64,000 nucleotides of DNA, from assembly GCA_002104535.1 (NCBI GenBank), contig NBOG01000005.1:186001-250000 (forward strand), given 5' to 3'. Positions 52,132-61,099 of this stretch are shown here, one piece after another; the stretch's first letter is position 1, and each line of letters starts with the position of its first letter. The position numbers and the translations under genes were made by a program. The stretch is from Cognaticolwellia sediminilitoris (GTDB lineage: Bacteria > Pseudomonadota > Gammaproteobacteria > Enterobacterales > Alteromonadaceae). Below the pieces are notes generated by a model, which worked only from the letters and a program-made list of their open reading frames with translations, was not told where the DNA came from and did not search any database.

Positions 52132-53496
52132 CTAGGCTGAAATCCTCGCTAATAACTTAGCAAACCTATCGGCACTGACTTCTTCTAAAGCGTGCTCACC
52201 ATCTCTAATAACCCAATGGCCATTGACCATAACATCTTCAATTAAATTCTGCTGACTGGCAAAAATAACACTGTCGAGCAAATGCTTATCGTCATGGGCA
52301 AATAAGCGTAATTGGCTGTTATCTAAAACCAATAGATCTGCTTGCTTGCCCACGGCTAATGCACCTGTGTTACTGTTAGTGCTTTGCGCCCCACCAGCAG
52401 CGGCTTTTTGCCATAAGTTAAGTCCTACCGATTTTTGCTCACTTGACGCTAGCAGAGCACGTTGCTGTTTACTTAAGCGTTGGGCGTATTCAAGCCAGCG
52501 TAGCTCTTCAATTGGATTCACGGATATATGACTATCAGAGCCGATAGCAAAGGTGCCATTTTCGGCGAGAAACTCGTCAGTTGGGAAAATCCCATCACCG
52601 AGATTAGCTTCTGTTGTAGGGCAAATACCAGCAATAGCTTCACTAGCTACAATGCCTTGGCGCTCTTTTTCATCAATGTGCGTAGCATGGATTAAACACC
52701 AGTGCTTATCCAAATCTGCATTATCTAATAACCATTGCACTGGACGTTGACCGTAATGGGCTAAGCAATCGTCTACTTCTTTTTGCTGCTCGGCAATATG
52801 AATATGAATCGGTGCTTGTGCATCAAGTGAACGCACATGTTCAACAGCAGTTAGTAATGAACTTTTATCGACAGCACGTAGAGAGTGCGGCGCAATACCA
52901 ACATTACAATTAGCTTGTAAGTTAGCTAAGTTGAAACACTCAGTGACTAAGTCATTAAATTGTTCAACGCTGTTAATAAATCGCTTTTGACCATCGGTAG
53001 CTGCTTGAGGTCCAAAACCACTAAATCGGTATAAAACAGGTAATAACGTTAAACCGATGCCACTGTGCTTAGCAGCAGCAAAAATAGCTTGCGCCATGGC
53101 CGACAACTCAGTGTGATTATTACCGTCAATATCATGATGTAGGTAATGAAATTCAGCAACTCGGGTATAACCCATCTTCAACATTTCAATGTATAGCTGG
53201 CTAGCAATAACTTGCGCATCTTCAGCGCTTAATTGCCCCAAAAACTTATACATAATATTGCGCCAAGTCCAAAAGCTATCTTTACCTTCACTACCTTGCT
53301 CACTAAACCCAGCAAAAGCACGCTGAAACGCATGAGAATGGCAATTAACCATACCGGGTATAACCACACCTTTTACTTGTTCTGCACCCGATACATTGCC
53401 TGCAATAATGTCGGTTATGATACCTTGCTCAATGGTTATCGTTTGATCCTTTGCCCAGCCATCGGCTAACAATATTTTTTTAACAAAAAGTTTCAT
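52132..53496 (-). CDS. hutF: Formimidoylglutamate deiminase HutF
   Basis: 454 residues of the amidohydrolase superfamily. Metal motif H53-x-H55 (NCHSHAFQRAFAG) and later IHATHID, EANLGDGIFP and GSDSHISV are characteristic of HutF. It converts N-formimidoyl-L-glutamate to N-formyl-L-glutamate and ammonia in histidine breakdown (the five-step route with HutG). It is 18 bases downstream of hutG on the same strand. HutH, HutU and HutI are not in the window. Confidence 0.94.
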   Translation of the reverse strand: MKLFVKKILLADGWAKDQTITIEQGIITDIIAGNVSGAEQVKGVVIPGMVNCHSHAFQRAFAGFSEQGSEGKDSFWTWRNIMYKFLGQLSAEDAQVIASQLYIEMLKMGYTRVAEFHYLHHDIDGNNHTELSAMAQAIFAAAKHSGIGLTLLPVLYRFSGFGPQAATDGQKRFINSVEQFNDLVTECFNLANLQANCNVGIAPHSLRAVDKSSLLTAVEHVRSLDAQAPIHIHIAEQQKEVDDCLAHYGQRPVQWLLDNADLDKHWCLIHATHIDEKERQGIVASEAIAGICPTTEANLGDGIFPTDEFLAENGTFAIGSDSHISVNPIEELRWLEYAQRLSKQQRALLASSEQKSVGLNLWQKAAAGGAQSTNSNTGALAVGKQADLLVLDNSQLRLFAHDDKHLLDSVIFASQQNLIEDVMVNGHWVIRDGEHALEEVSADRFAKLLARISA

Positions 53497-53514
53497 GACT
53501 AAATCCCATTATCG

Positions 53515-54315
53515 TTAGGTATTACTGGGTAAAGTAGATGCAAAATCGATTAACGTTTCAACCAACAATTGAAGCTTAGGTTGAACTTGCTTGGCTAAGT
53601 TTTCGTTATAAGTAAGATCTTGCTCATTCATATAAGTAAATTGCGATAGCTCTAGCTGCACAGCATGAAAACTATTCGCTGGCTGACCAAAAGCGCGAGT
53701 GATATAGCCACCTTTAAAGCGACCATTGCACACCATAGTGTATGGCGAATAATCTAATTCAGCTAATGCAGACATTAGCTCTGGCGCACAACTTTTACCG
53801 TCAGCATTACCGAAATTAAAATCAGGTAACTTTCCTTCGAAAAAACGGGGTACCTGTGAGCGAATTGAATGTGCTTCAAGCAAAACGGCTTGGCCAAACT
53901 CGGTTTTTATTGCCTGCATGGTTGACGCTAAGGCTTGATGATAAGGTTGCCAATAGGTTTTTACACGCTGGTTTATTTGCTCTTTTGTCGGTTCGCAGCC
54001 TTCTTGATATAACGGCATTAAATCAAAAGCCGTTGTCGGGCAAAGCTCGGTATTATTCGCACCTGGGTATAAATCAACACCATCTGGGTCGCGGTTTAAG
54101 TCGATTACGTAACGGTTATACTTGGGGATCAAGATATAAGCGCCAAGAGCTTGGGCAAAGTCATACAACTTGTCCATGTACCAATCTGTGTCAGCAACTT
54201 CACGGCCTTTATCGGTCATAACTGCCGCAATGTCTGCCGGTAATTCTTCACAATTATGTGGCATGCTAATAAGTAAAGGTACTGAGCCTTTAATTAAGGT
54301 GTAACTCTCTGACAT
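53515..54315 (-). CDS. hutG: N-formylglutamate deformylase HutG
   Basis: 266 residues of the N-formylglutamate amidohydrolase family: SMPHNCEELP near the start, LLEAHSIRSQVPRFFEG, and a following Asn/Asp-rich stretch. It releases formate from N-formylglutamate, the last step of the HutF route. It is first in the hutG-hutF operon, with a HutC-like palindrome only 16 bases upstream of its ATG. Confidence 0.93.
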   Translation of the reverse strand: MSESYTLIKGSVPLLISMPHNCEELPADIAAVMTDKGREVADTDWYMDKLYDFAQALGAYILIPKYNRYVIDLNRDPDGVDLYPGANNTELCPTTAFDLMPLYQEGCEPTKEQINQRVKTYWQPYHQALASTMQAIKTEFGQAVLLEAHSIRSQVPRFFEGKLPDFNFGNADGKSCAPELMSALAELDYSPYTMVCNGRFKGGYITRAFGQPANSFHAVQLELSQFTYMNEQDLTYNENLAKQVQPKLQLLVETLIDFASTLPSNT

Positions 54316-54331
54316 TTCAACCCCTCAAATT

Positions 54332-54343
54332 GTATATACAACT
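54332..54343 (-). promoter_or_regulatory. HutC-type operator upstream of hutG
   Basis: TTGTATATACAA, a perfect 12 bp palindrome, lies 17-28 bases before the hutG ATG. It resembles the GntR-family HutC operator TGTATATACA reported for histidine-utilisation genes in gammaproteobacteria. Repression of hutGF relieved by urocanate is the expected consequence; this is inference. Confidence 0.75.
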
Positions 54344-54544
54344 TCATATATACTAATTTAGCATTTCGAGTATCAAACAGGAAATTATTTTTGTCTTTAA
54401 CATTACTTTAGTACTCAATACATTTTCAATCGCTTTTATCGATTATAAAGAACAATATTAATCACTTTATCAATTAGCGTTCCTGTTTGATAATAACGCC
54501 ATCGTCATTAAGACATTATTTTAGCAACAATACATGGAGCCATT

Positions 54545-55273
54545 ATGTTAGAAAATATAGAGCAACAAAAAGTACCTAACGTTACTTTTACATTACGAGC
54601 GAACGAAGAGTGGACAACACGCACTAGCGATGAAATTTTTGCTAATAAAACCGTAGTAGTTTTTTCACTACCTGGAGCATTTACCCCGACTTGTTCATCG
54701 TCACATTTACCACGCTATAACGAATTAGCACCGACTTTATTTAACAATGGTGTTGATGAAATTATTTGTATGTCAGTAAACGACACCTTTGTTATGAATG
54801 CTTGGGCACAAGACCAAGATGCAGACAACATTAGCTTTATTCCTGATGGCAACGGCCAATTTACAGACGCTATGGGTATGTTAGTTGATAAAGCTGATAT
54901 TGGCTTTGGCAAGCGCAGCTGGCGTTATTCGATGCTAGTGAAAAACGGCATCATTGAAAAAATGTTTATCGAACCTGACGTACCAGGCGACCCGTTCGAA
55001 GTATCAGATGCTGACACTATGTTAAAGCATATTAACCCAGCAGCTTGTCAAACTTCAGCTATCACAGTATTTAGCAAACCAACTTGCCCATACTGTAAAA
55101 AAGCTAAAGCGCTATTAACAGAGAAAGGCTTAACATTTGAGGAATTGGAAGTAGGTAAAGATGTTAATTTAACTATGTTTAAAGCAATTACGAATGCTGA
55201 TACTGTGCCGCAAGTTTTTATTGATGGTAAAAATATTGGCGGTAGTGAAGCATTAGCAGAACACCTTAGCTAA
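54545..55273 (+). CDS. Peroxiredoxin-glutaredoxin fusion (hybrid Prx5/Grx)
   Basis: 242 residues. A Prx5-type peroxiredoxin domain (1-160) holds the peroxidatic Cys C50 in PGAFTPTCSSSHLP. A glutaredoxin domain (172-242) has active site C181-PY-C184 and TVPQVFIDG. Such hybrids reduce hydroperoxides with glutathione as electron donor in the cytoplasm. Single gene followed by a terminator. Known from Haemophilus and Vibrio. Confidence 0.94.
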   Translation: MLENIEQQKVPNVTFTLRANEEWTTRTSDEIFANKTVVVFSLPGAFTPTCSSSHLPRYNELAPTLFNNGVDEIICMSVNDTFVMNAWAQDQDADNISFIPDGNGQFTDAMGMLVDKADIGFGKRSWRYSMLVKNGIIEKMFIEPDVPGDPFEVSDADTMLKHINPAACQTSAITVFSKPTCPYCKKAKALLTEKGLTFEELEVGKDVNLTMFKAITNADTVPQVFIDGKNIGGSEALAEHLS

Positions 55274-55295
55274 ATTTTACCTTTTCAAAACAATT

Positions 55296-55322
55296 AAAAA
55301 GCGACTTCAAACGTCGCTTTTT
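55296..55322 (+). terminator. Intrinsic terminator after the Prx/Grx gene
   Basis: AAAAAGCGAC and its complement form a 10 bp stem with loop TTCAAAC and a long T-run. Confidence 0.88.
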
Positions 55323-55393
55323 GTTTTTTATTTATTACACTGTGCCGTGGTAGAATAACTTCAAAGCTCTTTTTTAAGCGTCAGGCAAATAAT

Positions 55394-55636
55394 ATGGATA
55401 ACCAACCTTACAACCCTTTACATGGCGTAACGTTAAAAACTATCGTTACACAATTAGTTGATCACTTCGGTTTTGAACATCTTGGTAAAGAAATTAAAGT
55501 TCGTTGTTTTACCGACGATCCCAGTATCAACTCCAGCTTAAAATTTTTAAGAAAAACCCCATGGGCAAGAGAAAAAGTCGAAGCGCTTTATATCCTACAT
55601 AAAAGTAAACTCAGTGATGATACATCACAAAGCTAA
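55394..55636 (+). CDS. VF530-type (DUF2132) small DNA-binding protein
   Basis: 80 residues. The sequence PLHGVTLKTIVTQLVDHFGF, then RCFTDDPSINSSLKFLRKTPWAREKVE, covers the whole VF530 fold described from Vibrio fischeri as a likely DNA-binding domain. Physiological role unknown. Confidence 0.88.
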   Translation: MDNQPYNPLHGVTLKTIVTQLVDHFGFEHLGKEIKVRCFTDDPSINSSLKFLRKTPWAREKVEALYILHKSKLSDDTSQS

Positions 55637-55767
55637 ACAACTATGGCTAGCAATATAAGTCGCTTTAAGGCCAAGTTAAATCGCATTAGCATATAGCGCA
55701 AAAGTATTTATCAACAGATAAATAAAATGCCAAACTGGCAAGCTATAATCAAAATAAGTACATTTAC

Positions 55768-56628
55768 ATGATAAACGCTCATCATTATATTTTAACTTGG
55801 CAATGCCCTGATACCTCAGGTGTGTTGGCTAAAGTCACTCAATGTTTATTCAAACATGGCGCATTTATTACTGAAACTTGCCAGTACAGTGATCCTGATA
55901 CTGCCACGTTTTTTTCTCGACTTGCCTTTGATGATAGAGAGCTCAATGTCAGTTTTGCTGAATTAAGCCAAGCCATTAATTTACTGGCACAATCTTTAGA
56001 TATGCAATATCAGCTTAGAGAAAAAAATAATTTCCCTAATATTGTTATTGCGGTTTCAAAAGACGACCACTGCTTAGTATCGTTAATTACTAAATACAAA
56101 GCCGGTGTGTTACCGATCAATATCGTCGCAATTACCTCAAACCACCTTGATTGTCAGGCACTGGCACAATGGCATGACATACCTTTTCATCATCTGCCGG
56201 TTACAAAAGACAACAAAGCTGAACAAGAACAGGCATTATTAGCACTTTTCAAACAATACCAAGGTGACTTATTGGTTTTAGCACGTTATATGCAAATTTT
56301 GTCAGACGATCTTTGCCGCAGTTTACGAGGCCAAGCTATTAATATTCATCACTCATTTTTGCCGAGTTTTAAAGGTGCAAAGCCTTATCATCAGGCGCAT
56401 AAACGTGGTGTTAAAATTATTGGTGCTACTGCCCATTATGTCACTGCAGATCTTGATGAAGGACCGATTATTGTGCAAGAAGTCAAACCGATTAACCATG
56501 CTTACACCGTTGAAAATATGGTGCACCTTGGCCACGATTTAGAAGCAACAGCATTGTCTCATGCCGTAAAAATGCACGCTGAACAACGCATCTGCTTAAA
56601 TAAAGATAAAACCGTAATATTAAGTTAA
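55768..56628 (+). CDS. purU: Formyltetrahydrofolate deformylase PurU
   Basis: 286 residues. An N-terminal ACT domain (about 5-85; CPDTSGVLAKVTQCL) precedes a formyltransferase-fold hydrolase domain with NIHHSFLPSFKGA and DLDEGPII, holding the catalytic His and Asp. It hydrolyses 10-formyl-THF to formate and THF, balancing one-carbon units and feeding formate to PurT. Monocistronic. Confidence 0.95.
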   Translation: MINAHHYILTWQCPDTSGVLAKVTQCLFKHGAFITETCQYSDPDTATFFSRLAFDDRELNVSFAELSQAINLLAQSLDMQYQLREKNNFPNIVIAVSKDDHCLVSLITKYKAGVLPINIVAITSNHLDCQALAQWHDIPFHHLPVTKDNKAEQEQALLALFKQYQGDLLVLARYMQILSDDLCRSLRGQAINIHHSFLPSFKGAKPYHQAHKRGVKIIGATAHYVTADLDEGPIIVQEVKPINHAYTVENMVHLGHDLEATALSHAVKMHAEQRICLNKDKTVILS

Positions 56629-56695
56629 ATAACCAGTATTAAAATCGCTTTATCAGAGTTATTTTCAAGCTGTTTTATCGCGCTAACTCTGCTAC

Positions 56696-56734
56696 ATTGG
56701 AGCACAAATCACTTGTTAACATTTGTGCTCCAAT
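56696..56734 (+). promoter_or_regulatory. Perfect 14 bp hairpin abutting the M61 peptidase start codon
   Basis: ATTGGAGCACAAAT (56696-56709) and its exact complement (56721-56734) enclose an 11 nt loop, and the ATG follows at 56735. No separate ribosome-binding site is present. The hairpin could control translation or mark an operator over the promoter. The in-frame TTG at 56723 lies inside the right arm. Confidence 0.7.
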
Positions 56735-58528
56735 ATGATCCAATATCAAATTTCCCCACTCAACCCAAATAGTCACATATTTGAAGTTTTATTATCATTT
56801 AACACTTCGCCAAACCAAAGCTACACCTTAGCTTTACCCGCTTGGTTACCCGGCAGTTATATGATTCGAGATTTTGCTAAAAATATTACTGAAATTTCTG
56901 CCTATGACAGTAACAACCAAGTAATTGAGTTAACAAAAGTAGATAAACAAACTTGGTCATTGCAAGCAAATACTGAGCAGGTTCAAGTACGTTATCAAGT
57001 TTTCGCCTTTGATTTATCCGTACGCACTGCTTATCTCGATAGTCAGCGTGGCTTTTTTAATGGCAGTTCAACCTTTCTGCAAGTAGTAGAATTAGTCCAC
57101 CAGCCCTGCGAATTAATCATTGAACCTTCAACATTGGCTGAACATAAACACTGGCAAGTCGCGACGGGATTAACTCGAGCTAAAGAAACCGAAAAGTTTC
57201 AGTTTGGACGCTATATTGCTGAAGATTATCAACACTTAATTGACTGTCCGGTCGCTATAGGGCTTTTTGATTGTACTGAATTTACTATTGAGGGCGTGGT
57301 ACATCACCTCGTATTTACCAGTAAACATTACGGCGATACTCAAAGGTTGGCTGACGATATCAGTAAATTATGCCAACACCATATCAACATATTTGGCGAA
57401 GCTCCTTTTAAAGAGTATTGGTTTATAACGCATTTACAAGCAAATGGCTTTGGTGGTTTGGAACATAAAAATTCGACTATCCTTCAAGCCAGTCGTTTTG
57501 ATCTGCCAAACCCACAGCATAAAGCTAAAGAGTTATCTGAAGACTATAGAACCTTTCTAAGTTTATGTTCACATGAATACTTTCATGCTTGGAACGTCTG
57601 TAGGATCAAACCAAAAGAGTTTGTGCCTTATAATTTGCAACAAGAAAGTTATACCAAGCAACTTTGGGCCTATGAGGGCATTACCTCTTATTATGATGAC
57701 TTTTCACTTTTTAGAACGGGTTTAATAAACTTTGATGAGTACTTGGCGATTATTGCGAAAAATGCTACCCGTGTAAATCGTGGCGCTGGTGAATTAAAAC
57801 AAAGCATAACCGCTTCAAGTTTTGACGCTTGGACTAAGTTTTATAAACAAGGTCCAGATGCAGTAAACAATATCGTTAGCTACTACGCTAAAGGCGCCAT
57901 AATTGCTTTATGGTTAGACTTAACTATTAGAGATAAATCTAATAATCAGTACAGTTTAGACACTTTGATGCGTGAATTATGGATCCACTTCGGCCGAACT
58001 AACACCGGCACCACGGAAGAAGACTTCATCAATATTGCTAACCTATTATGCGGTGAGGATATAAGTTCAGCATTTAAACATCATCTGTATAGTGCTGAAC
58101 GTGTTGATTTAAGCCATGAGTTGGCAAAATATGGCGTTGAAATACAAAAGCAAAAATTTAAAAAACTCAACAGTTTAGACACCATATCTACGGATAATTA
58201 CCATGGCTATTTAGGCGCGCATTATAAGGCTCAACCTGCGGGATTAACTATCACACAAGTACTGGAAAATTCACCCGCAGCAAACGCAGGTTTGGCAGTT
58301 AACGATATACTGATTGCTGTTGACGACCTCAAAGTTACTGAGCAGTCTTTACAGGGTTTAGTTGATCATTTACCAGCAAACAGTGAAGTGACTTGTTATT
58401 ACTTTCGTGATGATCAACTGCTCAGTTCAACATTAACGGTTATTGATTCGCCTTTAGCTGGGATCGCTTATAAAGTCACCGATCAGGCTTTAGTGCAACG
58501 CTGGCAGAATATTATTCCGAATGGTTAG
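56735..58528 (+). CDS. M61 family (glycyl aminopeptidase-like) metallopeptidase with PDZ domain
   Basis: 597 residues from ATG 56735. N-terminal beta domain, zinc motif HEYFHAWN near 280-287, then a helical domain and a PDZ domain (about 500-590: YHGYLGAHYKAQPAGLTITQV, NSPAANAGLAVND). No signal peptide is obvious, so it is cytoplasmic or unusually exported. Family members remove N-terminal Gly/Ala residues from peptides. Confidence 0.9.
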   Translation: MIQYQISPLNPNSHIFEVLLSFNTSPNQSYTLALPAWLPGSYMIRDFAKNITEISAYDSNNQVIELTKVDKQTWSLQANTEQVQVRYQVFAFDLSVRTAYLDSQRGFFNGSSTFLQVVELVHQPCELIIEPSTLAEHKHWQVATGLTRAKETEKFQFGRYIAEDYQHLIDCPVAIGLFDCTEFTIEGVVHHLVFTSKHYGDTQRLADDISKLCQHHINIFGEAPFKEYWFITHLQANGFGGLEHKNSTILQASRFDLPNPQHKAKELSEDYRTFLSLCSHEYFHAWNVCRIKPKEFVPYNLQQESYTKQLWAYEGITSYYDDFSLFRTGLINFDEYLAIIAKNATRVNRGAGELKQSITASSFDAWTKFYKQGPDAVNNIVSYYAKGAIIALWLDLTIRDKSNNQYSLDTLMRELWIHFGRTNTGTTEEDFINIANLLCGEDISSAFKHHLYSAERVDLSHELAKYGVEIQKQKFKKLNSLDTISTDNYHGYLGAHYKAQPAGLTITQVLENSPAANAGLAVNDILIAVDDLKVTEQSLQGLVDHLPANSEVTCYYFRDDQLLSSTLTVIDSPLAGIAYKVTDQALVQRWQNIIPNG

Positions 58529-58666
58529 TGGCTGTAAACTAAACCGTACGTAATTGCTGACAACATTTACTAACTAAACTAGCCTTAAAATTAGGGGCTA
58601 TTATCGAGTTATGGTAAAAAATAGCCCATTCAAAACTCGCTTAACTTTAACTTAAGTAATAATACT

Positions 58667-59200
58667 ATGATTAATGTAAAACGCTTCCACCATGTGGCTT
58701 ACCGCTGTAAAGACGCTAAAGAAACAGTCGATTGGTATCAAAAACATTTAAATATGGAGCTTACTGTCGCTATCGCTGAAAATGAAGTGCCTTCGACAAA
58801 AGCACCCGACCCTTACATGCATATATTTCTAGATGCTGGCATGGGTAATGTTTTAGCCTTTTTTGAAATACCTAATTCTCCTGATATGGGTCGCGATGAA
58901 AACACCCCACAATGGGTACAACATATCGCCTTAGAAGTTGATGATCTAGATGCTTTGATTTCAGCCAAAAGTGATCTGCAAGCTAAAGGTGTCGATGTTT
59001 TAGGACCGGTTCATCATGGCGTATTTAAATCTATCTATTTCTTTGATCCTAATGGTCACCGCTTAGAACTAGCCGCAAACACTGGTACAGCTGAGCAATA
59101 TGCTGAATTAAAACGTGTAGCACCGCTAATGGTTGAAGAATGGTCTATAACCAAAAAAGCACCAACACATGCCGCTTGGTTACACCAAAAAGAAGATTAA
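58667..59200 (+). CDS. VOC (glyoxalase/bleomycin-resistance) family protein
   Basis: 177 residues with the two-fold VOC fold: RFHHVAYRCKDAKETVDWYQKHLNM, then WVQHIALEVDDLDALI, and SIYFFDPNGHRLELA, supplying His and Glu metal ligands. Members are extradiol dioxygenases, lyases or resistance proteins; the substrate is unknown. Single gene. Confidence 0.85.
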   Translation: MINVKRFHHVAYRCKDAKETVDWYQKHLNMELTVAIAENEVPSTKAPDPYMHIFLDAGMGNVLAFFEIPNSPDMGRDENTPQWVQHIALEVDDLDALISAKSDLQAKGVDVLGPVHHGVFKSIYFFDPNGHRLELAANTGTAEQYAELKRVAPLMVEEWSITKKAPTHAAWLHQKED

Positions 59201-59506
59201 ATAACAACATTTCACCGTCACTTAAGTTCACTTTAAGTGACGATTTCAAACAAAATAGTAAAGTAGATAATGTCTAAATATGATTTTTTTGATGCTATTT
59301 TCACGATAAATAAGCTAAATATTACAAATTCGATGATTACTTTTGTAAGACATTGACCATAGAAAGCGTAAATAACAAAATTAAATTACACTTTTTAACA
59401 ATTTAATTACATTTAAAAACAGCATCTTGCTGATTTGTGCAATTTTAAAGTGAAAATTATGGATAAAACGACTTGCTGCAATAAAAAAGTAACGTAAAGT
59501 ATGTTC
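59201..59506 (+). promoter_or_regulatory. Regulatory region upstream of the CsrC-like RNA
   Basis: AT-rich sequence with no ORF. A 59218-59242 hairpin (GTCACTTA and complement) follows the VOC gene. TGTAAG at 59344-59349 matches the left half of the UvrY/VarA/GacA box, but the right half (ACCATA) does not match CTTACA. A possible promoter is TTGCTG (59473-59478) and TAAAGT (59495-59500) with a 16 base spacer. Confidence 0.5.
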
Positions 59507-59842
59507 CAGCTAGTTGACTAGCACTAAACAAAACGGATTGAATAAGCACGGAAAGCAGTAAGCGTTTTATACGCAGCAAACTTTTAAAGCATGGATTGTT
59601 TACTAAAACTCAAGATGAGTACTTAAATATTACCCGATTGGGTATTACGGATAACCTAATAAAGCGTCAGGAAGACCGACAAAAATAAATTAAGCATGGA
59701 AGTAATAATAATAAGATTGGACACTGTCAAATAAACAGGGACTGTATCAATAAGCTAGGAAAGCTCATAAAGTATCGGAAGTAACATTGTTGGCTTATGC
59801 CACATTTTCTCCAAAAGCGACGTTAATAACGTCGCTTTTTTC
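59507..59842 (+). ncRNA. csrC: CsrB/CsrC-type regulatory RNA (CsrA antagonist), candidate
   Basis: About 336 bases without coding potential, ending in an intrinsic terminator. Ten GGA motifs lie between 59535 and 59779. Two are in loops of perfect small hairpins: GTC-AGGAA-GAC (59666-59676) and AGCT-AGGAA-AGCT (59753-59765). A third sits in TAT-TACGG-ATA. Repeated GGA in hairpin loops is the hallmark of RNAs that titrate CsrA. In E. coli csrC lies next to yihI, and yihI is the next gene here (59911). The 5' end is approximate. CsrA binding is inference. Confidence 0.82.
59813..59842 (+). terminator. Intrinsic terminator of the CsrC-like RNA
   Basis: AAAAGCGACGTT pairs with AACGTCGCTTTT around loop AAT, followed by a T-run. 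It separates the RNA from yihI. Confidence 0.92.
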
Positions 59843-59910
59843 TTTCTATCGCGGTTTAGCGTGGAATGTCGTAAAATACCCCCAATTGTTCATTTTATTA
59901 AGTTATTACT

Positions 59911-60492
59911 ATGTCTCGTACTAAAAAATCTCGCAAGCCTGGCACTGGCTCTAGTGGCGTCCTAAAGGATGACAAAAAGAAAGTCCTTGCTCCTGTTCCT
60001 CGAAAAGCTAAAAAGAAAAACGGCAAAGAAGCAGGCAATCGTCAAAAGGAAGCGAATCCTCAAATTATAAATGGACAAAATTCTTCGGCAAACAAAGACC
60101 CGCGTCTCGGTAGTAAAACCCCGATTGACCTAGGCAAACCTATTGCTGCGCCAATGAAAACTAAAACAGTAAAAGCGACTAAGAAACCGCAAGATAACTC
60201 ACCCATTGCTGCTATACGTGCTGTTGAAACCGGTGAAACACTAGCGGAACAATTAAGTCGTATCGAGCAAGACCCTAAGCTGCTTGAAATTTTAGAAAAA
60301 CAAGATGAAGACGCAGCACTAACCGCTGATGAAGTGAATTATTTTAATACCTTAATGGAACAGCATGAAAAAATCACTGCTGAATTAGGCCTTGAAGATG
60401 AAGACGAAGAAGTAGCACCTGCTCGTAAGTCAGACTCTGAAGATGATCTATGGGACAAGTTTGATAACAGCGATTTATCAAAATTTGAATAA
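59911..60492 (+). CDS. yihI: Der GTPase-activating protein YihI
   Basis: 193 residues. Basic N-terminus SRTKKSRKPG, then KDPRLGSKTPIDLG (as E. coli KDPRIGSKTPIPLG), a helical middle and an acidic tail (LEDEDEEVAPA). YihI stimulates the ribosome-assembly GTPase Der. It is 9 bases before a DUF2489 gene. Upstream is a CsrC-like RNA, as in E. coli. Confidence 0.92.
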   Translation: MSRTKKSRKPGTGSSGVLKDDKKKVLAPVPRKAKKKNGKEAGNRQKEANPQIINGQNSSANKDPRLGSKTPIDLGKPIAAPMKTKTVKATKKPQDNSPIAAIRAVETGETLAEQLSRIEQDPKLLEILEKQDEDAALTADEVNYFNTLMEQHEKITAELGLEDEDEEVAPARKSDSEDDLWDKFDNSDLSKFE

Positions 60493-60501
60493 GGTGGTGA
60501 C

Positions 60502-61002
60502 ATGTTTTCAAACCCTTGGATATATCTCGCTTTATTAGGTCTTGCAATTATTGTCGTGCTCGCGGCAATAGCGACTAAATTGCTTAGGCAATTAAAGCAA
60601 CAAACACTTGAGCAAGAAAAACAAAAGGCAGCACAACAAATAGCTTTGCAGCAACATGATCAAAAGATTATCGCCAGTGTCATTATTATTGTCCGTGCGA
60701 TGAAAGAAGAGCAATGCGATTTGGCCGAAGGCTGCTGGCGCTTAAGTGTATTACTTGATTCATTAAAGTTGAGTCAAGACTTGAATAAGCAGTTTCCTAC
60801 GGTATTTAAGTTTTATGAAGCGATCAAGCATATGCCAATTCTCGAGGCACGAAAGAAGCTAGATAAGCAATCACGCATGAAGCTCGATTTTGAACGGATG
60901 AAACTTGAAGCTGAACTCGCTGAAGACATTCGCAAAGATATTGAATTACTGCACCAATATGCCAACGAGCGCAAGAGCATGCTGAGCGATGCCGCCGCTT
61001 AA
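60502..61002 (+). CDS. DUF2489 membrane-anchored protein
   Basis: 166 residues. One N-terminal transmembrane helix (5-27: WIYLALLGLAIIVVLAAIA) and a helical cytoplasmic part with a coiled-coil start (QLKQQTLEQEKQKAAQQ). The DUF2489 family is found between yihI and hemN in many gammaproteobacteria. Function unknown. Confidence 0.85.
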   Translation: MFSNPWIYLALLGLAIIVVLAAIATKLLRQLKQQTLEQEKQKAAQQIALQQHDQKIIASVIIIVRAMKEEQCDLAEGCWRLSVLLDSLKLSQDLNKQFPTVFKFYEAIKHMPILEARKKLDKQSRMKLDFERMKLEAELAEDIRKDIELLHQYANERKSMLSDAAA

Positions 61003-61074
61003 TAAGACTTATAACATCGCCCTCAGTTAAAGCCAGTAGACAAAATAACTTAAGTTATACTAAAGCCGCCAGCA

Positions 61075-61088
61075 TTGAGCTTGATCAA
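61075..61088 (+). promoter_or_regulatory. FNR-type box upstream of hemN
   Basis: TTGAGCTTGATCAA matches the FNR consensus TTGAT-N4-ATCAA at 9 of 10 positions. A TATAAT -10 at 61110-61115 predicts a start near 61123, which puts the box centre (61081.5) at -41.5, the class II activator position. FNR control of hemN is known in E. coli. Confidence 0.8.
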
Positions 61089-61099
61089 TGTTTGCGCGG

